From Hesseltinella vesiculosa (lineage: Eukaryota; Mucoromycota; Mucoromycetes; Mucorales; Cunninghamellaceae): a stretch of DNA of 64,000 nt. How positions within the stretch are numbered: the first letter of the stretch is position 1; the number at the start of each line of letters is the position of its first letter. Shown piece by piece: positions 1 to 10,600 of this stretch. The notes below the pieces were generated by a model. It made no database searches. It saw nothing but the letters and a program-made list of their open reading frames with translations, and was not told the DNA's origin. The stretch lies in NCBI GenBank assembly GCA_002104935.1, contig MCGT01000001.1:885001-949000 (forward strand). Reading direction: 5' to 3'. Made by a program: the position numbers and the translations under genes.

Positions 1-1602
1 ATCGGCAGATCCCGAAAGGCATTTGTCGTAGCTCCCGGCTTAGTTCGTTGCGCCCTAAGTGAAAGTGATTGGGACAATGCAGAACGGATCCTTCGGAACG
101 CCTGCAGAGACTGTCATGAGTAGCGTATGCCTCTTGTTGCTTGTTTAAAATTGGCTCGAAAGTAAGGCGGTAATGTTATTTTCAGGCAAACAGCTATCTC
201 ACTGTTTTTTTTGTTCGTTTTTTTTTTTTTTTTGTACAAGACAATGCTACTCTCTTCATATCAAGGAATGATTTCCCTGAGGCAAAGGAATCGGCAGATC
301 CCGAAAGGCATTTGTCGTAGCTCCCGGCTTAGTTCGTTGCGCCCTAAGTGAAAGTGATTGGGACAATGCAGAACGGATCCTTCGGAACGCCTGCAGAGAC
401 TGTCATGAGTAGCGTATGCCTCTTGTTGCTTGTTTAAAATTGGCTCGAAAGTAAGGCGGTAATGTTATTTTCAGGCAAACAGCTATCTCACTGTTTTTTT
501 GTTCGTTTTTTTTTTTTTTTTTTTTTTGTACGAGACAATGCTGCTCTCTTCATATCAAGGAATGATTTCCCTGAGGCAAAGGAATCGGCAGATCCCGAAA
601 GGCATTTGTCGTAGCTCCCGGCTTAGTTCGTTGCGCCCTAAGTGAAAGTGATTGGGACAATGCAGAACGGATCCTTCGGAACGCCTGCAGAGACTGTCAT
701 GAGTAGCGTATGCCTCTTGTTGCTTGTTTAAAATTGGCTCGAAAGTAAGGCGGTAATGTTATTTTCAGGCAAACAGCTTTCTCACTGTTTTTTTTTTGTT
801 TGTTTTTTTTTTTTTTTGTACGAGACAATGCTGCTCTCTTCATATCAAGGAATGATTTCCCTGAGGCAAAGGAATCGGCAGATCCCGAAAGGCATTTGTC
901 GTAGCTCCCGGCTTAGTTCGTTGCGCCCTAAGTGAAAGTGATTGGGACAATGCAGAACGGATCCTTCGGAACGCCTGCAGAGACTGTCATGAGTAGCGTA
1001 TGCCTCTTGTTGCTTGTTTAAAATTGGCTCGAAAGTAAGGCGGTAATGTTATTTTCAGGCAAACAGCTATCTCACTGTTTTTTTTGTTCGTTTTTTTTTT
1101 TTTTTTGTACAAGACAATGCTACTCTCTTCATATCAAGGAATGATTTCCCTGAGGTAAAGGAATCGGCAGATCCCGAAAGGCATTTGTCGTAGCTCCCGG
1201 CTTAGTTCGTTGCGCCCTAAGTGAAAGTGATTGGGACAATGCAGAACGGATCCTTCGGAACGCCTGCAGAGACTGTCATGAGTAGCGTATGCCTCTTGTT
1301 GCTTGTTTAAAATTGGCTCGAAAGTAAGGCGGTAATGTTATTTTCAGGCAAACAGCTTTCTCACTGTTTTTTTTTTGTTTGTTTTTTTTTTTTTTTTGTA
1401 CGAGACAATGCTGCTCTCTTCATATCAAGGAATGATTTCCCTGAGGCAAAGGAATCGGCAGATCCCGAAAGGCATTTGTCGTAGCTCCCGGCTTAGTTCG
1501 TTGCGCCCTAAGTGAAAGTGATTGGGACAATGCAGAACGGATCCTTCGGAACACCTGCAGAGACTGTCATGAGTAGTGTATGCCTCTTGTTGCTTGTTTA
1601 AA
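1..1602. repeat. Tandem ~290-bp repeat, five full units plus one truncated unit
   Basis: Units start at 1, 290, 584, 874, 1163 and 1454 (periods 289-294 bp). The last copy breaks off near 1602. Units are almost identical and differ mainly in T-run length and a few positions, such as ctatctc/ctttctc and gtacaag/gtacgag. Each unit has about 200 bp of mixed-composition sequence followed by two T runs of roughly 8 and 16 nt. A segment reading ggctcgaaagtaagg (153-167) loosely resembles an RNA polymerase III B box, and the T runs would serve as pol III terminators. I could not match the unit to 5S rRNA, U snRNA, SRP or tRNA, so its nature is unknown. The array may continue left of the window. Confidence 0.9.
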
Positions 1603-1832
1603 ACTTCGGTAAGCTCACTGGCGACGCGTATATAATGATGCCCCCTTCACCACCGCCAACAAGTCCATCCAGTTCCTTTGTGACAAAGCCGGTCTCCTTT
1701 CCACCTCTCCATATTAATAGTTCTTCGCTATATTTTTGCGCTAACCTCTTTAAGCCACGTCACTGCCTAATAAAAATCTATGAGCTCTTAATCTCAATAA
1801 AAAAAGCGGCATGGGCGTGTTCCTTTTTTATT

Positions 1833-3983
1833 TCAATGGGCAGTTGAATTCTTTCGTTTGCGGCATTTTTTTTTATCCAGTAGCGTTTCCATGTCGCTCA
1901 TGAGTAGCGAGTCTCGTTTCCACGATATGTCATTGCTGTTGCTTCCTGTCGTGCACAAAGATTCAAAAATATGAACCACATTTTTGAGCCGGGAGAAATT
2001 GCTGATATAAGCAGGTACTTCCGAGACTGACAAAGGGAACTGGAGATGGTCGAGCTCGGTCATTGTGTAAATACCATCGCTGGAGAGCATTGTCAGGTAG
2101 AATGTCACGTAAGGGGCTAGAAAAATACTTCATCAATTATTTTTTCCTCGTGCATTCGCCACCAGGTTCTTACCAACTACGTGAATTGAGAGTGCTCCAG
2201 ATATGTGACTCGAATCAATGGCGTTTTTAGCGAACAATGCCAAGCGTACGAGATCCCAGTTGACAAGATAGTGGTCTTTTGTCATCTTTTTAATTTCCCC
2301 AAACCCAACATTTACACCGTCGTCGGTGGCATGGGGGAAGATGGTGAGGATGCAATCAGGAGAGCCGGTAAATTGAGGTGGGCGTTTGGAGGAGTCAGCT
2401 CGGTCAGTAGCGGTGAATTCGATGCGGATGCTTTTGTTCTTGTTGTCGAACAAAGGCTGGAGAAGAGGAACGAGGTATCGGGTAATCAGGGTTGTCTCTG
2501 ACATTTGGCCATTTGTAGGATCGTTTGGAAGGCATTGGATAAGTTGATATACAGACAGCGTCAATCGTTTTTCAATCGTATCATCCATTGTTTTGGCTAA
2601 GGCCAGGATCGAAGTTCCCGCATCGCATACGTCGACTTGGTTGCCACAGTAGTCTTGGCTTGTTTGAATTAATTCGGCAATCGATGCTGCAGGGAATCTT
2701 GAGCTTGTGGGCCAGGTATCGAGGAAATGCTTGCGAATTTTGCAATAGACTTGTTGGCCAAAAAAGGGGATCATTGCCTTGTGCATGCGGTTGTTGTTTT
2801 GGAGGAGGAGTATGGAGGACAGCGAAAGAATAAGATGTACGTCAGATTCAAGTGTCAGGTTGTTGAAGCCATCTTCTGCCAATTCAAAAACGTACTTCTG
2901 CAACTGGTAAAATTTATCCGAGATGTCATCTTGGCCAACAAAGAATCGCTCTTCCCCAAGAGGTTTCAAACACAAAGAAAGTCGAGCTGGTGTCGAGGGC
3001 GGTGCCCGGATGGGCGCTGAGGTACTGGTAGCAGAGATATCCAAAGCATCACTGGTTTCAGAAGATTCATCACTGTCTTCAACATCTCCAGACATACTTG
3101 GGGTAGCTGGGGTGTCAGTTATGCCACGGCGTAGCAGCTGCTGTACTTCTCTGGCTGCAGGTGTTGCTGCAACGGCCAAAGTGCTGATGGCTTCTTCATG
3201 AAAGGCTCTTTGAGTTTGTTTCTATAAAATAGTTTGTATGTAGGTCAGGATAATCATCGCAATTGAAATTTAAAAGACCATACTCTTCGGGTATAACTTT
3301 GGTAAATGGCAATCCAAGTATCAGCATTGAACCTTGTTGATTTTCTTGGCCTTTTTTTTTAAAAAAATAAATAGCAGGGAATAAGACGTGATGGTCGACC
3401 AAACGCTTCAGCTTTTGTCTAACAAACTTACATCTTTTTGCTTGGGAGCATACAAAAAGCAGATCTGAAGCGATCCAGCCATACACCATGCAAACCTTGA
3501 TATTTTTCGGTAGAGATGTCCAAAGACCAAATAGGAATGCTCTCCTTGTGTTTTGACACAAAAACTGAAAATCGTGGGTGTGAGCTTTTAGTGATGTAAT
3601 CGTTGAGTGCTGAATGGTAAAGTATGTAAGTTAGATCATGCCTGTTAAAATATTGTTCGTAAACACGTACCATGTTTCCACTCCTCTTCGTTTCCTAATG
3701 AACTGTTCGACATTGTTGTCTGCAAAAACACGCAAAGTGAAGAGTACTTTTTTTGGCGCACTTTTTTTTCTTTTATTTTTTGGCCATCTCGCTCGGAGAA
3801 CTCACCTGCTCCGACAGCGGGCATCCCGAACCATACCATTACGTCGTCCCCTCTCGCCTCCATTGTGACGAACGACCAGTCAATGTGTTCTTCAGGTGCT
3901 TTGATCGCATCAAAGGCATCTTCAATGCTCCGAGTTTTTTTTCCCTCTACCGATTTCATCAGTCCCTCGTGGCAGGAAATCAC
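1833..3983 (-). CDS. Uncharacterised multi-exon protein with PD-(D/E)XK-like motif; apparent frameshifts
   Basis: I associate this family, from memory, with Mucorales genomes; no function is known to me. Candidate exons on the minus strand are 3983-3806, 3719-3671, 3609-about 3430, a segment to about 3220, then 3219-2174 and 2116-1833. The last intron (2173-2117) is clear: GTAAG donor, TAG acceptor, frame kept. Near the C-terminus the protein reads SPDCIL, then about 15 residues later GFGEIKK, spaced like the D...ExK core of PD-(D/E)XK nucleases. Two single-base frame slips, near 3430 (A run) and 3218, separate segments that otherwise read as one protein. The gene is therefore either a decaying copy, wrongly read at an unrecognised intron, or affected by base errors. 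The join between the first two exons is also out of phase. Family membership is moderately sure; nuclease activity is only inference. Confidence 0.55.
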
Positions 3984-4005
3984 GTACCGAAGCTTACATC
4001 AGCTG

Positions 4006-5188
4006 CTCACAATGGGTTGAAATCATCGTAACGACGAATCCTCCAAAGATCACATGGTCGAAGATGTGTCAATTCACCTTATTAATGCCTCTTCTCTTAT
4101 AATCGTTAACCCCCCTATCACCGTCTCCTGGACTTTGCTGCGTCGACACACCACGGGACGACCGATTGCCGCACCAAACCTAGATGCTGGACACTCTTGA
4201 TCGACTCATCTCATCTCTTTCCTGCTGAACCTCAGTAATCAAGTCTTCCCCCCCCCTTCTCATCCACCTGTTCTAGATTTTCCGTGAACCAGTTCAGAAA
4301 ATTCACGAATACGAATGTTTACACCCACTAAAACCCTTTTTCTGTTTTTGGAATCTTATCTTTCTAACACCACCCCCAAAGTACAGCGATCAGCCCTGAT
4401 GGCAAATTATTGCTATCGCTGGCCGTCGAGGATTGGCTCACTTCAATATTTTGTCACAGCGTTGGAAACTGTTTGGGAATCAGCTGCAGGACGTCCCGTA
4501 TGCAAAAAAAAATAAAAGGTCGGCATACTGTAAAACTTGCAGGTTCCGTGAGAGGTTGGCATTTTGTGGGTTAAAAACCCTCAGTTTGCAGGGAAAGTGA
4601 AGCACCACTGTGAATACCAGAAGTCCAAAAAAGGAATACTTGTCTTAACGCGTTAGACAAAAAAAAGCGTGCAGTCAAACATAAAAAAAAGAAGAAAAAA
4701 AATAAAACACGTAAGCGCCAAAAACGGTCCTCTTACCTCTTCCTTCTTTGCATTCGGGATAGGGTGACGTTAGATAGGACATTCGTATCCGTGAATTTTC
4801 TGAACCTCCTCGTACTTTTAAAAAATCGGCCATTTTTCCCATGGGGACCCCCAGTTGATTTGATCAAAAGTCATCGTGTAAAATAATTCTGACTAATTTC
4901 ACCCAGAATTTTGCATAACAGTACTAAATGATCAATTTTTTTTGACCTTGAGTAAAGTGGCAGCTCTCTTACATTGGAGTGAAGTGCTAGAAGACTGGAT
5001 GGCATGTAATACAGTAAAGGCGATGAAAAGGGGCATTAAGGAACCTCTGGACACTCCTTTCCAAAAACACTTGACTGATCAGGTACAATCTCGTGACTTC
5101 ATTGTCATTTTTCAACTTGATACTAAGTCATGGCAACAAATCGCAAAAAAGAGGATGATATACAGTAAAATGAAGGGGATTGGAGTGC
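4006..5188. other. Gene-free interval between the uncharacterised gene and PEX5
   Basis: I see no convincing coding sequence. It holds the inverted-repeat element at 4292-4805. At about 4841-4930 there is a segment (gggacccccag followed by A-rich sequence) that resembles, in opposite orientation, the segment at about 49400-49508. That suggests two relics of the same transposon end. The rest is A/T-rich. Confidence 0.5.
4292..4805. mobile_element. Possible MITE: 514 bp bounded by 27-bp inverted repeats
   Basis: Positions 4292-4318 and 4779-4805 are inverted copies of each other with one mismatch (gttcagaaaattcacg core). The interior has no coding potential, as expected for a miniature non-autonomous DNA transposon. 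I could not find a clear target-site duplication. A near mirror of the terminal sequence (gattttccgtgaac) lies just outside the left end, so the true boundary is uncertain. Confidence 0.45.
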
Positions 5189-7215
5189 TTAAAAATCAAA
5201 AGCTTCTCTGAAAATTTGAATATCAGCACCAGGTGAGGCTTTGCTCTCGAGGTCACGACGGCCCAGCATTCGGAGGGCTTTGCGCAGCATTCCCCAGAGG
5301 TTGTCGGACACGTTAATACCTTCTTCATTCCCCAGTCGTTTGTGGGTGGAGAGGGCAGAGAGGAAATGCTCGGCAGCTTCTTGGTAGCAGCCAATGTTTA
5401 AACAGCTGACACCAATGTTGTAGCGGGCGCGCACGAACGTTGGCCACAGGTTCAAGGCGTTTTCATAGGCTTCAATGGCTTCCTCACATCGTCCGTGATT
5501 TGCGAGAGTTGCGCCCAGGCGATTCCACAGCAGTGGGTCCTACAACAAAGGGCTGGTCAGGTAAAAATAATAAAAAAAGCAGGAGAGTATACTGTCTTAC
5601 CTTGGGTTGGCTCTTGACAGCCGTAAAGAAGCAGTCGATGGCTTTTGTATAATCCCCCCGCCCATAAAACAAGATGCCAAGCCCTACTTGCACATCGGGG
5701 TCCATGTTGTTGCCTTCAGGGGCCATTTGAGCTGCAGTGATAAAAAGATCGGTAACACGATCGTGAAGCTCCCCCAATGTGACGGTGTCGTAGGTGTGGG
5801 GTTCTGGAGGTGCGATGCCGGGGTATTTCTTTCTGATCCATCGATTCAAGGTGTAATAAGTGGCATAGTCATGAGATTCATTGGTATAACTGACGGCCAG
5901 CGACATCAGGGCTTGTAGATTGTCAGGATCCAGGTCGACAGCATGTTGGAGCGCACGCACAGCGGCAACTTCCTTTTCATTTTGGGATTGTACTTGGCCA
6001 AGGTAGGTCCAGGTGATGGAATCACCTCCGTTGACGCTGCTCTGGATGGTAGCTTCCAAGGCCAGAGCTAGTTCGCTAAGACTGATGGTGGTGTCGCCAC
6101 GGCTTTGTCTGGCTAGCATTGCCATGGATTCGCCTAAAGGGTCATCGTGGCTGAGGTAAGGATTGTCGATTTCAAATGTATACGAGCCGACTTTTGGCAT
6201 GTGCTTGTTGGATTCGTCAAAGGTGCCAAATTCGTCTTCCCAGCGATTCTCGTCAAGATCCTCAAGTTCTTGTTCGTAAGCTTGCTCTGGTCGGGCCATC
6301 TGATCTTGCAAGTCTTGTAGCAATGAACCTATACCGTCGATGGTATCAGTAGTTTCGTTCTCCACGGTGTTCTTGTCGACACTGCCAGCGTGCTGTAGCT
6401 GATCTTGGTCGAGGGTAGTGCTGGTAGTTTGATCTTGGTCGACATGGTCAAATGCAGCAAACTGGGCATCCCAAGTCTGTGTGTCGAAGGAGTCTGTCAA
6501 TGATGTTGTGTTGATCCAATGCATTCGATTCGAGGGTATGGTCATGGGTGTGGAGTGGGGGATCCATGGCTGGGGTGAGAATTCGGTTGAGCGAAGGCTG
6601 GAAGGTCCATGGTGGAATTCTTGTTGCCAATCTTGAGAAGGGATAAAGTGAGCCTGAGGGTTGGGAACAAAGGATAAAACGGAAAGAGGATTCCTACAAG
6701 GAGTTACCTGAAGTGCGTGAGAGAGGTTGAGGGTTTGGGTGGTTGAATTCAGAGGACCAAGATTTCCCATGGGCGACCAATTCAAGTTCTTGTTGCAATC
6801 TTGACATGGCAAAGGGGCCAGTGTTGGTTGTATACGTTGGTGCAGGAGCATCTTTGAAAAAATCAGAGGCGAGATCGGTCTTGTTGACGTCAGTGTAAGT
6901 GCGTTGCGTGCGAAACTATTCAAGAGAGGCGAGATGCAGGATGGAAATGGTGAGCATATTCATATAAAGAGCATGGTTATTTCTACATTTTCGCGTTGTT
7001 CATTGTACGGGTACTTACAGAGGAAGAGCTTGATGGTGCAGACTGAAACCGTTCCTGTTTTAAAAAAAAAGTGAGGAAAAAAAGAAAAGAAAAAATACCT
7101 AAGCCTAAGCCAATGTCTTTTAAGATTAACTTACCTGCTGCAGCGACCGGTCTTGAGAATATTGCTTTAGCACAGAAGCGATGGGATCATGGGTGGAGCA
7201 ATCAATGGAATTCAT
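5189..7215 (-). CDS. PEX5: Peroxisomal targeting signal 1 receptor PEX5
   Basis: This is the cycling receptor that binds C-terminal SKL-type signals on peroxisomal matrix proteins and docks at PEX14/PEX13. Minus-strand exons 7215-7135, 7054-7019, 6915-6708, 6631-5601 and 5539-5189 join in frame to 568 aa, normal for the family. The N-terminus ends exon 1 with QDRSLQQ and continues ERFQSAP, the conserved fungal PEX5 N-terminal box. Docking pentapeptides (WxxxF) are visible: WSSEF (residue ~92), WQQEF (~110), WDAQF (~162) and WEDEF (~240). The C-terminal half is TPR repeats ending in FREAFDF. The first ATG (7215) was chosen because exons 1 and 2 restore the conserved box. No obvious conserved cysteine precedes it within the first exon except C6, which could be the recycling cysteine. 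It diverges from the giant gene across 428 bp. Confidence 0.93.
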
Positions 7216-7643
7216 TGGATAAAAAGAAAGAGGAAGACATGGTTTGAAAGTTTTGCGATGACAAATGGCAGAAGAGAAAAGACCGCCGATTTTGGGTGAC
7301 CAAGCATTTTTTGTCAAAAATGCTTGTTTCCGTGTTGGGCTTGGAATTTTTTTTAGCAGTGAACTTCCAGTTTGAAAATTTGCACTGTTCGATTCTCACG
7401 CCTTGTAAACGTTCTTTTTACCATGCCAAGTCTATGTTTCTGTTATAAATTGATATGGTATGGTTAAAAGCTATGGGTATGGGTATGGACCAAAGACATT
7501 GCCACCCACAAAGCCAATTCATGCAAAATGCCAAGGTCGGATGTTCAAAACTGCCAGATCAAAAAAAAAAAAAAATTACCCAGCAAAAAATAAACTTTCT
7601 CTTCACTCCCTTTTTTTAATTTTTTAATAACGAAAACCACACA
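7216..7643. promoter_or_regulatory. Shared divergent intergenic region, PEX5 / giant repeat gene
   Basis: This 428-bp gap separates two start codons that face away from each other, so it must carry both promoters. A 14-nt A run lies at about 7561-7574, T-rich sequence follows at 7610-7626, and a TATA-like ttataaatt is at about 7441-7450. No specific factor site is recognised. Confidence 0.5.
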
Positions 7644-10600
7644 ATGAATTTGAAGCATCTTCTCCATAGAAATAGCCGTGGTTTACCAGGCTCATTTGAT
7701 CAAAATACTGAAGACCAAACTACTCAACAACCAACAAAGTAAGAAGAAATGACACTTGAAAAGAAACAAGCTGGGCTCACTTTTTTTTTCTCAGCAATGT
7801 ACAACAGCAAGATCAAACGAATCAAGATCGTGTTACTGAGCAGGCAGCAGCTCCTCTACGAAGTACCGATCCACAACGGCGTCGAACCAACGATAGTCAA
7901 CTGTCCGATATCTCTGCCGATGATGCTTACGCCCGGGCCAAACAACAGTTCCCTGTGAGTATAACAAGCAGCACAGCCTCGCTGAAGAGTCAAGAGTTTA
8001 AGCCTCTTCCTGTCAAGAACCAACCGTCTCAACTGTCATCATCAAGCGAGGCCTCAAAATCACAAATGGATCCTACTTTGTCTGTTAAACTGCCCACCAC
8101 AGACGACGCAAGCTCTACCGGCGGCTTCTTTGGAGATGGCCATACCTTTGACACCCCTGGTCATAACCCCCACAAACAGGCCTACCAAAACTGCCTTCCC
8201 AACCCCGTTGTTTACGCAGACCCTGCCCCCTTTGACTTTCCCCAAGACGACGATGTTATGATTCTACCTCATGACACCATGCCTGGTAGCTTCTTGCCTG
8301 AACGTGCCAATGAGCGAGGCAAATACAAGTCAATTGAAGGCGAGCAAGCGCCTGTTCACAATGACAGCATTCAATCCAAAGTCTCATCTACTGCTGCCGC
8401 AGCTGCTGGTGGAGCCATTGGAGCAGCCAGCGGTTTTGCTGCCTCTATTGCCCGTGTCCTTGGTGGTGGCCGAAGTGAACCTGTGGAAAATGCCAATGAT
8501 GATCCAGAGGACAACTCCTCTGAATCTGACTCTTCTCAACAGCAGGGTGCCGCCCGATGGAACCAACTCTCCACCGATGCAAAGCGCCAGCAAGAAGTGA
8601 ATGCCTCCCTGCCCTCTGATCTGCGCAAAGGAAGCGTCGACATTGATGATGATGGTACTACAAACGATGTTTCCGATCGCTCCTTCACCGATGATGCTGA
8701 TGATGCTGATCCTGTTGCTACCGGAACTGAGGGTGCTCGCTCCTTTGCCAAGGGTGTTGCTGCTGGCGCCATGGGTGCCTCCAGTGCCACTACTGCTGTG
8801 CTTGATGGTGGTTTGAACAAGAACCCACTACGAGGAAATATCGATACAAACGATGCTGATGCCGACCTCACCGGTACCCAGAGCTCTGTGCAAGACCGTC
8901 TGGGCGAACCCTCCCTTGACGAACCTGACTTTGACCCACAACAAGACTTGTCTACAGACTTCGGTGACTCTTCATTGAACAATATGGACGACCGCATGAA
9001 GAATGCACTCGATGGTGCCAATGACTCCGTCTCTGGTCCCATGGATAATACTTCCGACCGGGTCACTGATGCTGGTGCCAACATCCAATCTGCCTCCTCT
9101 AATGGCAAAGGTATTGCTGCAGGTGTGTTGGGTACTGCTGGAGCTGCAATTGGAATGAACAAACTCTCAGGAAAAGGAAAGATGGCAGAACGCGATGGTG
9201 ACGTCAACCGCTTCGATATTGAACCACCTTCGCAAAACCGCTTCAACACCAATAAATCACCACAAGAAAAAAACACACCTGGCTGCGAAAAGATGGCTGA
9301 TGAACCTGCTGCTGCTAGCCGTGCCAGGGATGATAATCGTGCTCCTGGTGCTATCAACGACGAGTCCAACCAAGTGACATCTGGTGCTGCGAAGGCCAAG
9401 GATGGAGCTGGAGCCAAGAAGAAGGGGATTTTTGGCGCTTTCCGAAGGCACCCAAAGCAAGGAAAGTCCTCTAAACCGGACACCGAGAACACCGCTAACA
9501 CTCAACCAACTGCTATTGATGAAGATCATCCAAAACTCGATATCCAAAATGGCAAGGCCCCAGAAAAAAAGAAACTGTTGGGCCGGTTAGGTTCTAGCGG
9601 CCCCACTTCCATGGATGACATCAATGATCACCCAGTAACAGATGGTTCTAGTGGCAAAAATACGTCTACTAGTGGAGTCAACAATGCCTCTGATCAAACT
9701 GCTTACGCAGCTACCGATGCCAAACCCACGGGTTCTAAGAAAGGAATTGCTGCCGGGGTCTTTGGAGCCTTCAGAAGACACTCGAAGCAAGGAAACCCCA
9801 GTGGACTTGATCCTCGCGCCAAGGCATTTGTCCCTCAGCAATCTCTGGAAACAAATCCTGACCCCCAGCACAACGTGATTCCTGGACGTCCTGGCATCGA
9901 CGACTCTGCCGTGAAAAACGAAGCCGACCATGCAAAGGGTGTTCTTACTGATGCCGATGATCATATGTCTAGCCCCACGAGAGATGCTGCTGACCGAACC
10001 ACAGGTGCTCCTACCGATGTCAAGGTCGCTATCAACCCTGGTACCAAAGATCATACTGCTGGTGTATTGGGTGCTGCTGGTGCTGCCATTGGCTTGAAGA
10101 AGCTCTCGAAAAAAGGAGCCATTGGTGAATTGAATGACGTTGACGCTATGACCGATTCTGAGCCTCACGGTAATCTCCCAGGAAGAAAAAAAAAAAAAAA
10201 GATAGGATTTGGCTGTGTTAACATTAACTTACATTTCGTCTAAAGACAATCGCGATCCTGATGCAAAAGGCGATGTCTCTGATGCAGCCGGTGCAGACGA
10301 TAATCCCACTCTCGACTTGGGCTCTACCAAACCTGACACGAACATGAATGATCCACAACATTCACCGGATGCTCTCTTTGATCACTATGACAATGACCAA
10401 CCTACCAATCATCCTAGTCTTGATACGCCTGACCTCCATCAAGATCACCTCGATGAATCAACAACCAAGCCAAATCTTGATCCCCGACAAGAAACCCCTG
10501 AAAAAGCCAACCACACTAACCGTGTTGATTTGGGCGGCGCGAAAAATGATGTTTCCGACCCTGCAAATGCTCAAGATAATGCCAAGAAAGCGACTTCTGA

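Noticed and set aside
2205..3201. Plus-strand open frames opposite the uncharacterised gene
   Set aside because: They are antisense shadows of the minus-strand exon 3219-2174, which has a clear splice junction and family blocks.
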